Below, in pieces: positions 1 through 8,974 of a stretch of DNA of 43,227 bases (position 1 is its first letter; the number at the start of each line of letters is the position of its first letter). The notes under the pieces were generated by a model. That model was not told the DNA's origin. It searched no databases and saw nothing but the letters and a program-made list of their open reading frames with translations. The position numbers and the translations under genes are program-made. The DNA lies in NCBI RefSeq assembly GCF_017303375.1, contig NZ_JAFKOH010000019.1, forward strand, positions 1 through 43,227. Reading direction: 5' to 3'. This DNA comes from Bacillus sp. NTK074B (lineage in GTDB: Bacteria; Bacillota; Bacilli; Bacillales; Bacillaceae_B).

Positions 1-295
1 ACAACTTAAATGACAGAGCATCGTAAATCTTAGTTGGTATGCGAATAGCAACAATCTTTGCGAAAACAGCCTTTTAATAAAGACATTCTAATGGGTCATC
101 TCTAAAAAAATATCACAGAAACCCTGATATACAATAAATCCGCTTACATCCCCTCCAAAAAATGAAAACTCACCCTGTTCCATTGCAATTTCCCCCAATA
201 CTTCTTATACTTAATTAGTTAGAAGGAAGAGACGTCCATTCGAGGGACGGACCTATCACTTGATCGGACCCTAAAAAGAAAAGGATGTGAGTGGT
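1..295. other. Left-edge intergenic region, no gene seen
   Basis: AT-rich stretch before ywiB with no convincing open frame. The only recognisable element is one copy of the dispersed motif GAGGGACGGACC at 242-253, which elsewhere in this window usually sits in transcription terminators. A promoter for ywiB-argS should lie here, but I cannot point to a good -35/-10 pair. Confidence 0.5.
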
Positions 296-733
296 TTGAC
301 GGCAAAAGCGGATTCTACACCTGTCAAAGTTCACTTGAAAACCAAGATCACAATAGGAGAGGAAAGTGACTCTTTTGAATTGGTATCATTTGGTCGATAC
401 TATGAAAAAGGAGATGCCATTTTTCTGAAGTACGATGAGGTGCAAGAGGAAGGGACCACTCATACGATTATCAAAGTCACAGATCGGCAGGCCCTCATCC
501 TCAGGAGCGGGGCAGTGAAAATGAGAATGGCCTTCAACGAGCTCGAGGAACAGAACGGATCCTACGAAAGCCAGCTCGGCACCCTTTTACTTACAACCAA
601 AACGAAGACACTTTCACATACACAGAGTGACTCGAAGCTTGAAGGGAATTTCAACCTTTCATACGAGTTAAAGATGCAGGACAGCCCGGTTGGGGATTAT
701 GTTATGTCCATTCACTATAAGGAGGAAGCATAG
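296..733 (+). CDS. ywiB: YwiB family beta-barrel protein (DUF1934)
   Basis: Small cytoplasmic protein of the YwiB/DUF1934 family, a lipocalin-like beta-barrel of unknown function. It lies directly upstream of argS as in B. subtilis. The family core is visible as the segment around ILRSGAVKM followed by a run of beta-prone residues ending in YELKMQD and a C-terminal HYKEEA. I chose TTG at 296 because AGGATGTGA (282-290) makes a good ribosome site 5 nt upstream; GTG at 287 in the same frame would have its ribosome site almost touching it. With TTG the protein is 145 residues, close to the ~142 of B. subtilis. It ends 4 nt before argS, so the two are probably co-transcribed. The biochemical role is not known. 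Confidence 0.85.
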   Translation: MTAKADSTPVKVHLKTKITIGEESDSFELVSFGRYYEKGDAIFLKYDEVQEEGTTHTIIKVTDRQALILRSGAVKMRMAFNELEEQNGSYESQLGTLLLTTKTKTLSHTQSDSKLEGNFNLSYELKMQDSPVGDYVMSIHYKEEA

Positions 734-737
734 GGAT

Positions 738-2408
738 ATGAATATCGTCGAAAAAGTACAAGAAAACCTGAAAGCCGAAATCAAAGCCGCGGTCCTGAAA
801 GCGGGTCTTGCAACAGAGGAGCAGATCCCCGATGTGATCCTTGAAACACCGAAAGAAAAGTCCCACGGTGATTATTCAACGAATATGGCGATGCAGCTTG
901 CCCGTGTCGCGAAAAAAGCACCTCGCATGATCGCCGACGACATCGTCGCCCACTTCGACCAGTCCAAGGCTTCCATTGAAAAAATGGAGATTGCGGGACC
1001 TGGATTCATCAACTTCTATATGAACAACGAATACCTCACAGACTTGATCCCGATGATCCTGGATCAAGATCATGAATATGGTCAATCGGACGCTGGAAAT
1101 GGCGAGAGAGTGAATGTCGAGTTCGTATCTGCCAACCCCACAGGTGACCTTCACCTGGGCCATGCCCGTGGAGCGGCCGTCGGTGATTCCCTATGTAACG
1201 TCCTTGAAAAAGCAGGATACAAAGTAACACGTGAATACTACATCAATGATGCCGGAAATCAGATCCATAACCTGGCGATTTCCGTTGAAGCACGTTATTT
1301 CCAAGCACTTGGACAAGACAAAGCCATGCCTGAAGACGGCTATCACGGTCAGGACATCATCGAAATCGGGAAGAAGCTGGCGGAAGAATTCGGTTCTGAA
1401 TATGCGGAAGTAAGCGATGAAGAACGCTACAAGTTTTTCCGTGAGTACGGTCTGAAGATCGAAATGGCGAAGCTTCAAAAAGACCTTGAAATGTTCCGTG
1501 TGCCTTTCAACGTGTGGTACTCAGAAACATCCCTTTATGAAAACGGGAAAATCGACGCTGCGTTAAATACATTGAGAGACAACGGGCACGTCTACGAAGA
1601 GGATGGTGCGACCTGGTTCCGTTCGACAGAACTTGGAGACGACAAGAACCGTGTTCTCATCAAGAACGACGGCACGTACACTTATCTGACTCCGGATATT
1701 TCCTATCACCAGGATAAATTCGAGCGCGGACATGATGTGCTAATCAATATTTGGGGTGCGGACCATCACGGGTACATCCCGCGTATGAAAGCGGCCATCG
1801 AAGCTCTCGGCTTTGACCGTGAGAAACTGGAAGTGGAAGTGATTCAACTCGTTCACCTTTATAAAAATGGTGAAAAGATGAAGATGAGTAAGCGTACAGG
1901 GAAAGCCGTTACGTTACGTGAGCTGGTGGAAGAGGTTGGCCTCGATGCGGTCCGTTACTTCTTTGCTATGAGAAGTGCTGACACGCATATGGACTTTGAC
2001 CTGGACTTAGCCGTATCACAGTCCAACGAAAATCCTGTCTACTACGCACAATATGCCCACGCGCGTATTTGCAGCATCCTGCGTCAGGCAGAAGAGCAGG
2101 GACTGGCTTCTGAAGACAAGATCGACTTAAAGCTGATCGGTACGGAAAAAGAAGTCGATTTACTGAAGAAACTGGGTGAATTTCCCCAATTGGTCGCCGA
2201 TGCGGCGGAGAAACGCACCCCTCATCGTGTAGCAAACTACATCAACGATTTGGCATCTGCTTTCCACAGCTTCTACAATGCGAACAAAGTGCTTGATGAA
2301 GAAAACCGTGAACTGACAACAGCTCGTCTCGCTTTAGTGAAAGTGGTACGTGTTACATTGCAAAACGCTCTTGCTTTGATCGGTGTAGCAGCTCCGGAAA
2401 AAATGTAA
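738..2408 (+). CDS. argS: Arginyl-tRNA synthetase
   Basis: Class I aminoacyl-tRNA synthetase that charges tRNA-Arg with arginine using ATP. The start ATG 738 is preceded by AAGGAGG at 719-725, giving 556 residues, the usual length. An upstream in-frame extension to 690 is rejected because it overlaps ywiB and adds residues foreign to the family. Visible domains: N-terminal additional domain (about 1-110), the HIGH-type signature as HLGH at residues 139-142 within [12 protein letters not shown], the KMSK loop at 382-385 followed by RTG, and the C-terminal DALR anticodon-binding domain ending in [16 protein letters not shown]. It follows ywiB by 4 nt and is closed by a terminator 11 nt after the stop. 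Confidence 0.98.
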   Translation: MNIVEKVQENLKAEIKAAVLKAGLATEEQIPDVILETPKEKSHGDYSTNMAMQLARVAKKAPRMIADDIVAHFDQSKASIEKMEIAGPGFINFYMNNEYLTDLIPMILDQDHEYGQSDAGNGERVNVEFVSANPTGDLHLGHARGAAVGDSLCNVLEKAGYKVTREYYINDAGNQIHNLAISVEARYFQALGQDKAMPEDGYHGQDIIEIGKKLAEEFGSEYAEVSDEERYKFFREYGLKIEMAKLQKDLEMFRVPFNVWYSETSLYENGKIDAALNTLRDNGHVYEEDGATWFRSTELGDDKNRVLIKNDGTYTYLTPDISYHQDKFERGHDVLINIWGADHHGYIPRMKAAIEALGFDREKLEVEVIQLVHLYKNGEKMKMSKRTGKAVTLRELVEEVGLDAVRYFFAMRSADTHMDFDLDLAVSQSNENPVYYAQYAHARICSILRQAEEQGLASEDKIDLKLIGTEKEVDLLKKLGEFPQLVADAAEKRTPHRVANYINDLASAFHSFYNANKVLDEENRELTTARLALVKVVRVTLQNALALIGVAAPEKM

Positions 2409-2418
2409 TTCCATTTTA

Positions 2419-2454
2419 AAGGTCCGTCCCTCAGAGGGGATGGTCCTTTTTTTC
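2419..2454 (+). terminator. Intrinsic terminator after argS
   Basis: Imperfect hairpin built from AAAGGTCCGTCCC and GGGGATGGTCCTTT followed by seven T. The left arm is one copy of the window-wide GGTCCGTCCCTC motif. Confidence 0.85.
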
Positions 2455-2476
2455 TTATAATCCTCACGGTTTAACG

Positions 2477-2482
2477 TATAAT
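2477..2482 (+). promoter_or_regulatory. Possible -10 element for the XapX gene
   Basis: Perfect TATAAT 31 nt before the XapX start and downstream of the argS terminator. No good -35 is visible at 16-18 nt spacing, so this is tentative. Confidence 0.4.
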
Positions 2483-2512
2483 AGTGGTAGATGAATGTAG
2501 GAGGAGAATGGT

Positions 2513-2692
2513 ATGAAAACGGTTGTTTTAGCTGTTGTAACCGGTTTTTTGGTTGGATTTATTTTTGCTCTGTTCAAACTGCCGATCCCGGCACCGCCCG
2601 CCCTGGCAGGAATTGCAGGAATCGTAGGCATCTACCTGGGGTTTAAAGCTTTCATGGCGATTCAGCCCTGGATCGAATCTGTATTCAAGTAA
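2513..2692 (+). CDS. XapX domain small membrane protein (DUF1427), 59 aa
   Basis: Small hydrophobic protein read directly from the DNA; it falls below common ORF length cut-offs. It starts MKTVVLAVVTGFLVGFIF and has two predicted membrane helices (about 3-21 and 33-50) separated by the XapX signature KLPIPAPPALAG, a proline-rich hinge, then GIVGIYLGF. The family is named from xanthosine-uptake loci but has no proven activity. The start is secured by TAGGAGGAG about 6 nt upstream, and a TATAAT lies further upstream. It stands alone between the argS terminator and the convergent uvsE gene. The family assignment rests on the motif; function is unknown. Confidence 0.85.
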   Translation: MKTVVLAVVTGFLVGFIFALFKLPIPAPPALAGIAGIVGIYLGFKAFMAIQPWIESVFK

Positions 2693-2723
2693 TGCGTACA
2701 TACGAGGAGACACAGCCTCCAAC

Positions 2724-2752
2724 AAAAAAGACGGACACCACGTGCCCATCTT
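2724..2752 (-). terminator. Intrinsic terminator of the cls-uvsE unit
   Basis: On the minus strand AAGATGGGCAC and GTGTCCGTCTT pair over 11 positions (two of them G-T) around a 3-nt loop, followed by six T. It lies between convergent genes and could also stop XapX transcription. Confidence 0.85.
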
Positions 2753-2754
2753 CT

Positions 2755-3711
2755 TTACGTCCACTCAAGCGTCCCCCCGCTGATCCTTTTCACCCCACGA
2801 ATGGAGGCGAGGTCTTCGGTCAGCTTCAGCATGGCGAGGTCCTTAGCTTTAGCTTCGATCATAAAGTCCACGTCCTTCCCGAGGTCCTTCAGCGTTTTAA
2901 AGAATCCTTCCACAAATCCCGGATCGACCAAGTCAGCATGTGAACGGAAAGCCTTTTCCGATTTAGGGGAGGAGATATGTATTTTCGGCACTAAATCTCT
3001 TCTGTCCCATGTGGCAAAAATACGTTCCAGTTGATCCTCAAGGGGCTCTTCACCCGGATTCGCCTCATGATGATGAATGTCCAAGACCATGGGGATATCC
3101 TCTTTTTCGCATACACTTAACGTTTCGTTGACCGTATACGTTTTGTCGTCGTTTTCCAGGGTCATGATGTCCTTTACCTCAAGGGGGAGACTCTTCAAAT
3201 TTTCATGGAAACGGACCAGGGTCGCTTCCTTATCCCCGTAGCTTCCACCGATATGGATGTTGATGACGGAATCCTTCTCGATTCCCATATACTCGAGCAT
3301 CCTGTAATGGTACACCATATCCTTTACGGCATTGTCCGTCACGTGCTGCTTGGGACTTGTGAACAAGGTGAACTGGTTCGGATGGAAGCTTGATCTGATC
3401 CCGAATTCCTTGATCAGGTCACCAAGCTCCTTCCATTCCCTTTTAAAAGGGGAGTAGAAATCCCACTCCACTTCCGGATGGGTGGCCAGGGGAACGAGGG
3501 AGCTCGATAATCGGTATAGTTTAATTTCATGAGCGGCGCACAGATAGAGGATGCGTTTTGTATGCTCCAGGTTTAACGCCGTCACTTCCTTCAGGCGATC
3601 CATGCGTTCACTACTGGGTAACTCTGTATATCGTTTGTAGGTCATGGTTTTGGCCGGGCTTGCATCCCATAGAGAGAGGGAGTTTGCCACGAACCCTAAA
3701 CGGACTTTCAT
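2755..3711 (-). CDS. uvsE: UV DNA damage endonuclease (UvdE)
   Basis: Nuclease of the UvsE/UvdE family, a TIM-barrel metal-dependent enzyme that nicks 5' of UV photoproducts and other lesions. It is 318 residues, a usual bacterial length. Family features: the N-terminal RLGFVANSLSLWDASP, the SSLVPLATHPEVEWDF strand, the FHPNQFTLFTSP region with metal-binding His, INIHIGGSYGDKEATL, LENDDKTYTVNETL, VLDIHHHEANPGE, and the late KIHISSPK. AGGGGGA sits upstream of ATG 3711. It begins 11 nt after the cardiolipin synthase stop and is probably co-transcribed with it. It corresponds to B. subtilis YwjD in the same neighbourhood. In spore formers this family contributes to UV resistance. Confidence 0.95.
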   Translation of the reverse strand: MKVRLGFVANSLSLWDASPAKTMTYKRYTELPSSERMDRLKEVTALNLEHTKRILYLCAAHEIKLYRLSSSLVPLATHPEVEWDFYSPFKREWKELGDLIKEFGIRSSFHPNQFTLFTSPKQHVTDNAVKDMVYHYRMLEYMGIEKDSVINIHIGGSYGDKEATLVRFHENLKSLPLEVKDIMTLENDDKTYTVNETLSVCEKEDIPMVLDIHHHEANPGEEPLEDQLERIFATWDRRDLVPKIHISSPKSEKAFRSHADLVDPGFVEGFFKTLKDLGKDVDFMIEAKAKDLAMLKLTEDLASIRGVKRISGGTLEWT

Positions 3712-3722
3712 GAAACATCCCC

Positions 3723-4928
3723 CTAAAGTAAGATGGAAATGGCTGAACCGATGCGTTCCTTTACGCGGGTGAGCATGGAGACGGAAGAGAGGTCGCTTTC
3801 GCTCAACGGATCAGAAGCCTCCATGTCTTTAGCCATTTCCTTTTTCAGCGTTTGAATGAATCCTTTGTCAAAAATCAGATTATTAATTTCAAAATTGATG
3901 AAGAAACTCCTTTTATCGAAGTTTGCCGTCCCGATGTCACAGAAATGGTCATCGACGACCAGCACCTTCGCATGATAAAAGCCGTCCATGAATTGATACA
4001 CATAGGCTCCTTTTGCGAGGAGAGGTCTGAAATAAGGAAAGGCCGCTTCCTTCACCAGCAAATGATCGGCATTATTCGGAATGATGATCTTAACGGTGAC
4101 ACCCCTGTCCAAAGCACCCGATAGAGCATCCATCAATTTAGGGGTGGGGATGAAGTACGGCGTTCCAATGATGATTTCCTCTTGTGCTTCGTTGATGAAT
4201 TTACCAAAGAAGTCTTCGATATTGACGCCTTCTGTCGGGAAGATCTGGTGCTGGATGCTTCCTTTTTCAGCAGGGGGGAAGTATGTCGCTTCATCCTTCA
4301 AATCCTTACGGGTCGCCCGGAACCAGTCAATACAGAATTCTGTCTGAAGATCATGGACACCATCCCCCTCCAGGCGTAGATGATAGTCCCTCCAGGGAGA
4401 AAGTTCAGGCTTATCATTTTCATCGATGTATTCCTTCCCGATATTGTAGCCGCCCAAATAACCGATCGTACCATCGATGACGGTGATCTTCCGGTGATTA
4501 CGCTGTTGGGAGGAAAAGAACAGGTAAGGTAGCTTCACTCTCCGGCAGAAATCCACTTCCACTCCCGCATCCCGAAGTTCCTTCACCTTCGACTTAGGGA
4601 CATTGTGGCTCCCAATCTGATCCATCAGCAGACGGACTTCGATTCCTTCTTGTGCCTTCCCTTTCAGCAACTCAAGGAACCTCAGGGCAAAATGGTCATC
4701 CTGAACAATATAAAATAAAACATGAATAGAAGACCTTGCTTCCCTCATCTCTTTAAACATTTGATCAAAAAGCTCAGGTCCTCTTGAAAATAATCGGATA
4801 TCACTCATTCGTTTCTCATAATCTCTTCTTGTCCGTGTCCGGATGAAATGACTTCTTCCCAATTTAAAGTCGATCATCAGCCATCCGATCACAGCGGCAA
4901 GGATGAACAGCAGAATCAACCACCACAT
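3723..4928 (-). CDS. Cardiolipin synthase-type phospholipase D protein (YwjE-like)
   Basis: Membrane phospholipid enzyme of the PLD superfamily that condenses phosphatidylglycerol to cardiolipin. The protein has 401 residues with one N-terminal membrane helix (about 2-20), shorter than two-helix ClsA forms and like B. subtilis YwjE. Two HKD motifs are seen: HRKITVIDGTIGYLGGYNIG in the first half and HAKVLVVDDHFCDIGTANFD in the second, each supplying the catalytic His, Lys and Asp, so it should be active. The start ATG 4928 has only a weak ribosome site. It is the first gene of a two-gene minus-strand unit with uvsE and is divergent from fadF. Confidence 0.93.
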   Translation of the reverse strand: MWWLILLFILAAVIGWLMIDFKLGRSHFIRTRTRRDYEKRMSDIRLFSRGPELFDQMFKEMREARSSIHVLFYIVQDDHFALRFLELLKGKAQEGIEVRLLMDQIGSHNVPKSKVKELRDAGVEVDFCRRVKLPYLFFSSQQRNHRKITVIDGTIGYLGGYNIGKEYIDENDKPELSPWRDYHLRLEGDGVHDLQTEFCIDWFRATRKDLKDEATYFPPAEKGSIQHQIFPTEGVNIEDFFGKFINEAQEEIIIGTPYFIPTPKLMDALSGALDRGVTVKIIIPNNADHLLVKEAAFPYFRPLLAKGAYVYQFMDGFYHAKVLVVDDHFCDIGTANFDKRSFFINFEINNLIFDKGFIQTLKKEMAKDMEASDPLSESDLSSVSMLTRVKERIGSAISILL

Positions 4929-5098
4929 AGAATCACTCTCTCATTTGCATTGTCTTTAGTATGTCCGTAAATTTATGTACGTTGCATTCTTTCTTCTTTT
5001 CCCATTCCCTTGCCCTTTTGAAACCTGGGGAGGGCGTTTCTTTTCGTGGAATGAACAGCCACTCATGAAAAGGTTTTCATCTTTCTTGATAAAAACCA

Positions 5099-5126
5099 TT
5101 GACTGAATGCTCATTCATAATATAAT
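5099..5126 (+). promoter_or_regulatory. Sigma-A promoter of fadF overlapped by a FadR-like operator
   Basis: TTGACT (5099-5104), 16 nt spacer, TATAAT (5121-5126). Bases 5100-5117 read TGACTGAATGCTCATTCA, differing at two defined positions from the Bacillus FadR box TGAATGAATANTCATTCA; the inner TGAATG..CATTCA is a perfect dyad. A repressor here would cover the -35 and spacer. In B. subtilis the TetR-family FadR represses fad genes until long-chain acyl-CoA releases it. The assignment is by motif only. Confidence 0.75.
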
Positions 5127-5220
5127 GGAGATATGAACTATTCAGAATATTAATTTGGTTTGTAAAAGTTTGAACAAAGGGGATGTTCATTTCAGACCAA
5201 AGAAGGGGGAGTGTTTGTCT

Positions 5221-7338
5221 ATGAATGGGTTACTCATTCTCAATTGGGTCGCATTTATCCTTGTGACCGTTTATGCACTTAGTCTGTTTGTGTATGTAGT
5301 GAAGACGAGAATTGAATATATTAAGCTCGGGAAAAAAGTCGAGTTCGACAAACGGTTCAAAGAACGATTCCAGAAGATCCTGGTCAATGTCTTCGGACAG
5401 AAGAAGCTTCTGAAGGATAAAAAAAGTGGAGCCATCCACGTCATGTTCTTCTACGGATTCATCCTTGTCCAATTCGGGGCCATCGACTTCATCTGGAAAG
5501 GACTGGCGCCTGGGAGTCATCTGCCTCTAGGACCTTTATATCCCGGGTTCACGTTCTTCCAGGAGATTGTCACACTGACGATCCTTGTCGCGGTTGTCTG
5601 GGCTTTCCATCGCCGCTATGTGGAAAAGTTGGTGCGATTAAAAAGAGGTTTCAAGTCAGGACTCGTCCTATTATTCATCGGTGGATTAATGCTTTCCGTC
5701 CTGGTCGGGAACGGAATGGGCATCATCTGGCATGGGGAAGAACTGGCCTGGACTGAGCCTATAGCGTCACTGATTGCAGGAGCACTTGGTGCAATCGGAG
5801 AAACGGCTTCCATCGCCATTTTCTATGTGGCCTGGTGGATTCACTTATTATTCTTACTGGCATTCCTTGTGTATGTGCCGCAATCCAAGCACGCGCATTT
5901 AATCGCGGGACCTGCCAATGTGTATTTCAATCGCTTAGACAACCCTGGTAAGCTTAAGCCCATCGACTTTGAAGATGAGTCAGCCGAAAGCTTCGGGGTA
6001 GGAAAAATAGAAGAATTTACACAGCACCAAATGATCGATTTCTACGCATGTGTAGAATGTGGGCGTTGTACGAATATGTGTCCGGCAACGGGAACAGGGA
6101 AAATGCTTTCCCCGATGGACCTGATCGTCAAACTTCGTGATAACCTGACCAATCATGGTGCAGTCGTGACACAGAAGAAGCCTTGGGTGCCGACATTCGC
6201 ATTCAATGGTACAAAAGGGAATCAGCTTGCTATGGCTAGTGCGACTCAAGCGGCTGAAGAAGCGGCAGCAGGAGCTGCGTACAGCCCAAGCCTGATCGGG
6301 GATGTCATCACGGAAGAAGAAATCTGGGCATGTACAACGTGCCGTAACTGTGAAGACCAATGTCCGGTCATGAACGAACACGTGGATAAAATCATCGACC
6401 TCCGCCGTTACCTCGTTCTGACGGAAGGAAAGATGGATGCAGACGCACAGCGTGCCATGCAAAACATCGAGCGTCAGGGAAACCCTTGGGGTCTGAACCG
6501 TAAAGAACGTGAAAACTGGCGCGAAGCAAGAGAAGACGTGACCATTCCTACGGTAAAAGAAATGAAAAAAGCCGGAGAAGACTTCGAATTCCTATTCTGG
6601 GTCGGATCCATGGGTTCATTCGACAACCGAAGTCAGAAGATCGCGCTATCCTTTGCCAAGCTCATGAATGAAGCGGGCGTGAAATTCGCGATCCTTGGTA
6701 ATAAGGAAAAGAACTCCGGTGATACACCGCGCCGCCTTGGAAATGAATTCTTATTCCAGGAGCTTGCCGGTCAGAACATCGCCGAATTTGAAAAGCATGA
6801 AATCAAGAAAATTGTCACCATCGATCCGCATGCGTACAACATTTTCAAAAATGAGTATCCGGACTTCGGTCTGGAAGCAGAGGTCTACCACCACACAGAA
6901 CTTCTGCATCAGCTCGTACAAGAAGGCCGCCTGAAGCCGCAATATGAAGTCAACGAAACAATCACTTTCCATGACTCTTGTTACCTGGGCCGATACAACG
7001 AAGTGTACGATCCACCGCGTGAAATCCTGAAATCCATTTCCGGCGTGAAATTGGTTGAGATTGAGCGTAACCGTGAAAAAGGCATGTGCTGTGGAGCAGG
7101 TGGGGGACTGATGTGGATGGAGGAAGACGCAGGTCACCGCGTCAACGTCTCCCGTACCGAGCAGGCGCTCGCTGTCAATCCATCGGTCATCAGCTCAGGA
7201 TGTCCATACTGCTTGACGATGCTGTCAGATGGTACAAAGGCGAAGGAAGTGGAAGAAACCGTTTCTACGCTGGATGTAGCAGAAATCCTTGAAAAAGCCA
7301 TTTGCGGTAATCAAAACGATCAGCCCGCAGCTTCCTAA
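5221..7338 (+). CDS. fadF: Membrane iron-sulfur (Fe-S)-binding reductase FadF (ETF:menaquinone oxidoreductase type)
   Basis: Membrane protein that takes electrons from acyl-CoA dehydrogenases, via electron transfer flavoprotein, to the menaquinone pool. The 705-residue length equals B. subtilis FadF when started at ATG 5221 (ribosome site AAGGGGGAG); an upstream TTG at 5155 is rejected. The N-terminal third holds about five to six membrane helices of the nitrate reductase gamma type. Two ferredoxin-like clusters follow: C277, C280, C283, C287 in CVECGRCTNMC and C371, C374, C377, C381 in CTTCRNCEDQC. The C-terminal half has two CCG-type domains, seen as the DSCYLGRYNE region with CCGAGGG and SSGCPYC. 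It heads the acyl-CoA block behind the FadR-like promoter. Confidence 0.95.
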   Translation: MNGLLILNWVAFILVTVYALSLFVYVVKTRIEYIKLGKKVEFDKRFKERFQKILVNVFGQKKLLKDKKSGAIHVMFFYGFILVQFGAIDFIWKGLAPGSHLPLGPLYPGFTFFQEIVTLTILVAVVWAFHRRYVEKLVRLKRGFKSGLVLLFIGGLMLSVLVGNGMGIIWHGEELAWTEPIASLIAGALGAIGETASIAIFYVAWWIHLLFLLAFLVYVPQSKHAHLIAGPANVYFNRLDNPGKLKPIDFEDESAESFGVGKIEEFTQHQMIDFYACVECGRCTNMCPATGTGKMLSPMDLIVKLRDNLTNHGAVVTQKKPWVPTFAFNGTKGNQLAMASATQAAEEAAAGAAYSPSLIGDVITEEEIWACTTCRNCEDQCPVMNEHVDKIIDLRRYLVLTEGKMDADAQRAMQNIERQGNPWGLNRKERENWREAREDVTIPTVKEMKKAGEDFEFLFWVGSMGSFDNRSQKIALSFAKLMNEAGVKFAILGNKEKNSGDTPRRLGNEFLFQELAGQNIAEFEKHEIKKIVTIDPHAYNIFKNEYPDFGLEAEVYHHTELLHQLVQEGRLKPQYEVNETITFHDSCYLGRYNEVYDPPREILKSISGVKLVEIERNREKGMCCGAGGGLMWMEEDAGHRVNVSRTEQALAVNPSVISSGCPYCLTMLSDGTKAKEVEETVSTLDVAEILEKAICGNQNDQPAAS

Positions 7339-7380
7339 AAAGAATATTATCATCACAATAATGAATTAGACACACATTCA

Positions 7381-7426
7381 GGAGTGAAACAAAATAGTCT
7401 CTATTGCGTTTCGCTCCTATTGTTTT
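7381..7426 (+). terminator. Intrinsic terminator after fadF
   Basis: GGAGTGAAAC (7381-7390) pairs with GTTTCGCTCC (7408-7417), with AAAATAG and CTATTG pairing further inside, followed by a T-rich tract. This separates fadF from the thiolase unit. Confidence 0.8.
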
Positions 7427-7551
7427 TCTACAATAATAAATTTGATGGAAAAATAAAAACTTTCTAAAAAATCAATGCGTTCAGGCTGAATTTGCAGTAC
7501 AATAAAGGTATATTGGGGACAGAAATTGTCCCTTCTCTTGTGAGGAGTAGT

Positions 7552-7565
7552 TGAGCGAGCGTTCA
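7552..7565. promoter_or_regulatory. Candidate TetR-type operator upstream of the thiolase gene
   Basis: TGAGCGAGCGTTCA is a near-perfect 14 bp dyad (TGAGCG/CGTTCA) about 87 nt before the thiolase start and 50 nt after a possible -10 TACAAT (7498-7503). A partial GCGTTCAG half-site also lies at 7477-7484. The natural candidate regulator is the TetR protein encoded at 12522 in the same block. The site resembles, but is not, the FadR box. The rest of the 7427-7651 gap also has a short inverted repeat GGGACA/TGTCCC near 7516-7532. Confidence 0.45.
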
Positions 7566-7651
7566 GTCGAAAGTCGGTCCTATTTTTTTAAGAAGAATTG
7601 AAAGCGTATACAAACAAACGAATACAACCCATATAAAGGAGAGCGATGGAG

Positions 7652-8839
7652 ATGGGAAAAACGGTTATTTTAGATGGAGCAAGAACACCTTTTGGTAAAT
7701 TCGGGGGAAGTCTCAGCAGTTTCACAGCTTCAGAGCTTGGCGGTTTCGCCGTAAAGGAAGCATTGAAACGATCCGGCATAAGCGGTGAAGAGGTAGAAGA
7801 AGTCATCCTGGGATCCGTTTTACAAGGGGGCCAGGGGCAAATCCCTTCCCGTCAAGCCTCACGTCATGCGGGATTACCGTGGAATGTCAAAACAGAAACC
7901 ATCAATAAGGTATGTGCTTCAGGAATGCGGAGCGTGACTCTTGGTGACCAGATCATACGTGCAGGCGACGGGGAAGTCATTGTGGCAGGCGGGATGGAAT
8001 CCATGTCGGGTGCCCCTTACATCCTGCCAAAAGGCCGCTGGGGATTCAAGATGGGAGACTCACAGGTGAAAGACCTGATGGTTCACGACGGATTGACGTG
8101 CAGCTTCAACAACGTCCACATGGGAACGTACGGAAATGAAACAGCGAAGGAATTCGGACTCTCAAGGGAAGAACAGGATCAGTGGTCACTCAGAAGCCAC
8201 GAGCGGGCTGTAAAGGCGACGGAAGAAGGCATACTCGGTGAAGAAATCGTTGCCGTTGAAGTACCGCAACGCAAAGGGGATCCGGTTATTGTCGATAAAG
8301 ATGAAGCACCACGGAAGGAAACGTCCATCGAGGCACTGGCCAAATTAGGCCCGGTCTTCGGTTCTGGGGGGACCATTACGGCAGGAAACGCACCTGGAGT
8401 CAACGACGGAGCGGCTGCCATGGTGCTGATGAGCGAAGAAAGGGCGGCGAAAGAGGGCAAGCAGCCGTTAGCGACGATCCTCGGCCACACGGCCATCGCC
8501 GTTGAAGCGAAAGACTTCCCGCAAACACCGGGTCTTGTCATCAACGAGCTACTGAAGAAAACAGGAAAATCACTGGAAGAAATCGACCTGTTTGAAATCA
8601 ACGAAGCATTCGCAGCGGTTGCATTGACAAGCGGGAAAATCGCAGGATTGGACCCTGAAAAAGTCAACGTAAATGGTGGAGCGGTTGCCCTTGGTCATCC
8701 GATTGGAGCAAGTGGGGCACGTATCATCCTGACACTGGCATACGAACTGAAACGCCGCGGCGGCGGGGTAGGAATTGCCTCGATTTGCAGCGGAGGCGGT
8801 CAAGGGGATGCGATTATGATTGAGGTGGCGAAGCAGTAG
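7652..8839 (+). CDS. Acetyl-CoA C-acetyltransferase (thiolase)
   Basis: Thiolase that condenses or cleaves acetoacetyl-CoA and acetyl-CoA; cytoplasmic. All catalytic residues are present: nucleophile C88 in [10 protein letters not shown]349 in [10 protein letters not shown], and C379 in CSGGGQGDA, plus NEAFA. I chose ATG 7652 (395 residues) because AAAGGAGAG lies about 8 nt upstream; ATG 7646 would be only 2-3 nt from it. It resembles B. subtilis MmgA. It is the first gene after the fadF terminator and is followed by 3-hydroxybutyryl-CoA dehydrogenase, which suggests a short-chain (C4) role rather than a long-chain thiolase. Confidence 0.93.
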   Translation: MGKTVILDGARTPFGKFGGSLSSFTASELGGFAVKEALKRSGISGEEVEEVILGSVLQGGQGQIPSRQASRHAGLPWNVKTETINKVCASGMRSVTLGDQIIRAGDGEVIVAGGMESMSGAPYILPKGRWGFKMGDSQVKDLMVHDGLTCSFNNVHMGTYGNETAKEFGLSREEQDQWSLRSHERAVKATEEGILGEEIVAVEVPQRKGDPVIVDKDEAPRKETSIEALAKLGPVFGSGGTITAGNAPGVNDGAAAMVLMSEERAAKEGKQPLATILGHTAIAVEAKDFPQTPGLVINELLKKTGKSLEEIDLFEINEAFAAVALTSGKIAGLDPEKVNVNGGAVALGHPIGASGARIILTLAYELKRRGGGVGIASICSGGGQGDAIMIEVAKQ

Positions 8840-8934
8840 GGTGACAGATGGACAGATGTCGGTGATTGTACCTCAGAACACCCGTGAGTATTTTCAGAAG
8901 CTGATCAACAAAAGGCCCATCTTTAAAACAAACC

Positions 8935-8950
8935 AACTAGAATACTAGTT
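8935..8950. other. Perfect inverted repeat before hbd
   Basis: AACTAG, 4-nt AATA, CTAGTT, located 25-40 nt before the hbd start within the 135 nt gap between the thiolase and hbd. It has no T-tract, so it does not look like a terminator; it might be an operator or RNA hairpin. Confidence 0.4.
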
Positions 8951-8974
8951 TCATATAACAAAGGGGAGAACAAA

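Noticed and set aside
1..295. T-box leader for argS
   Set aside because: No T-box consensus or specifier hairpin is seen, and argS is preceded directly by ywiB.
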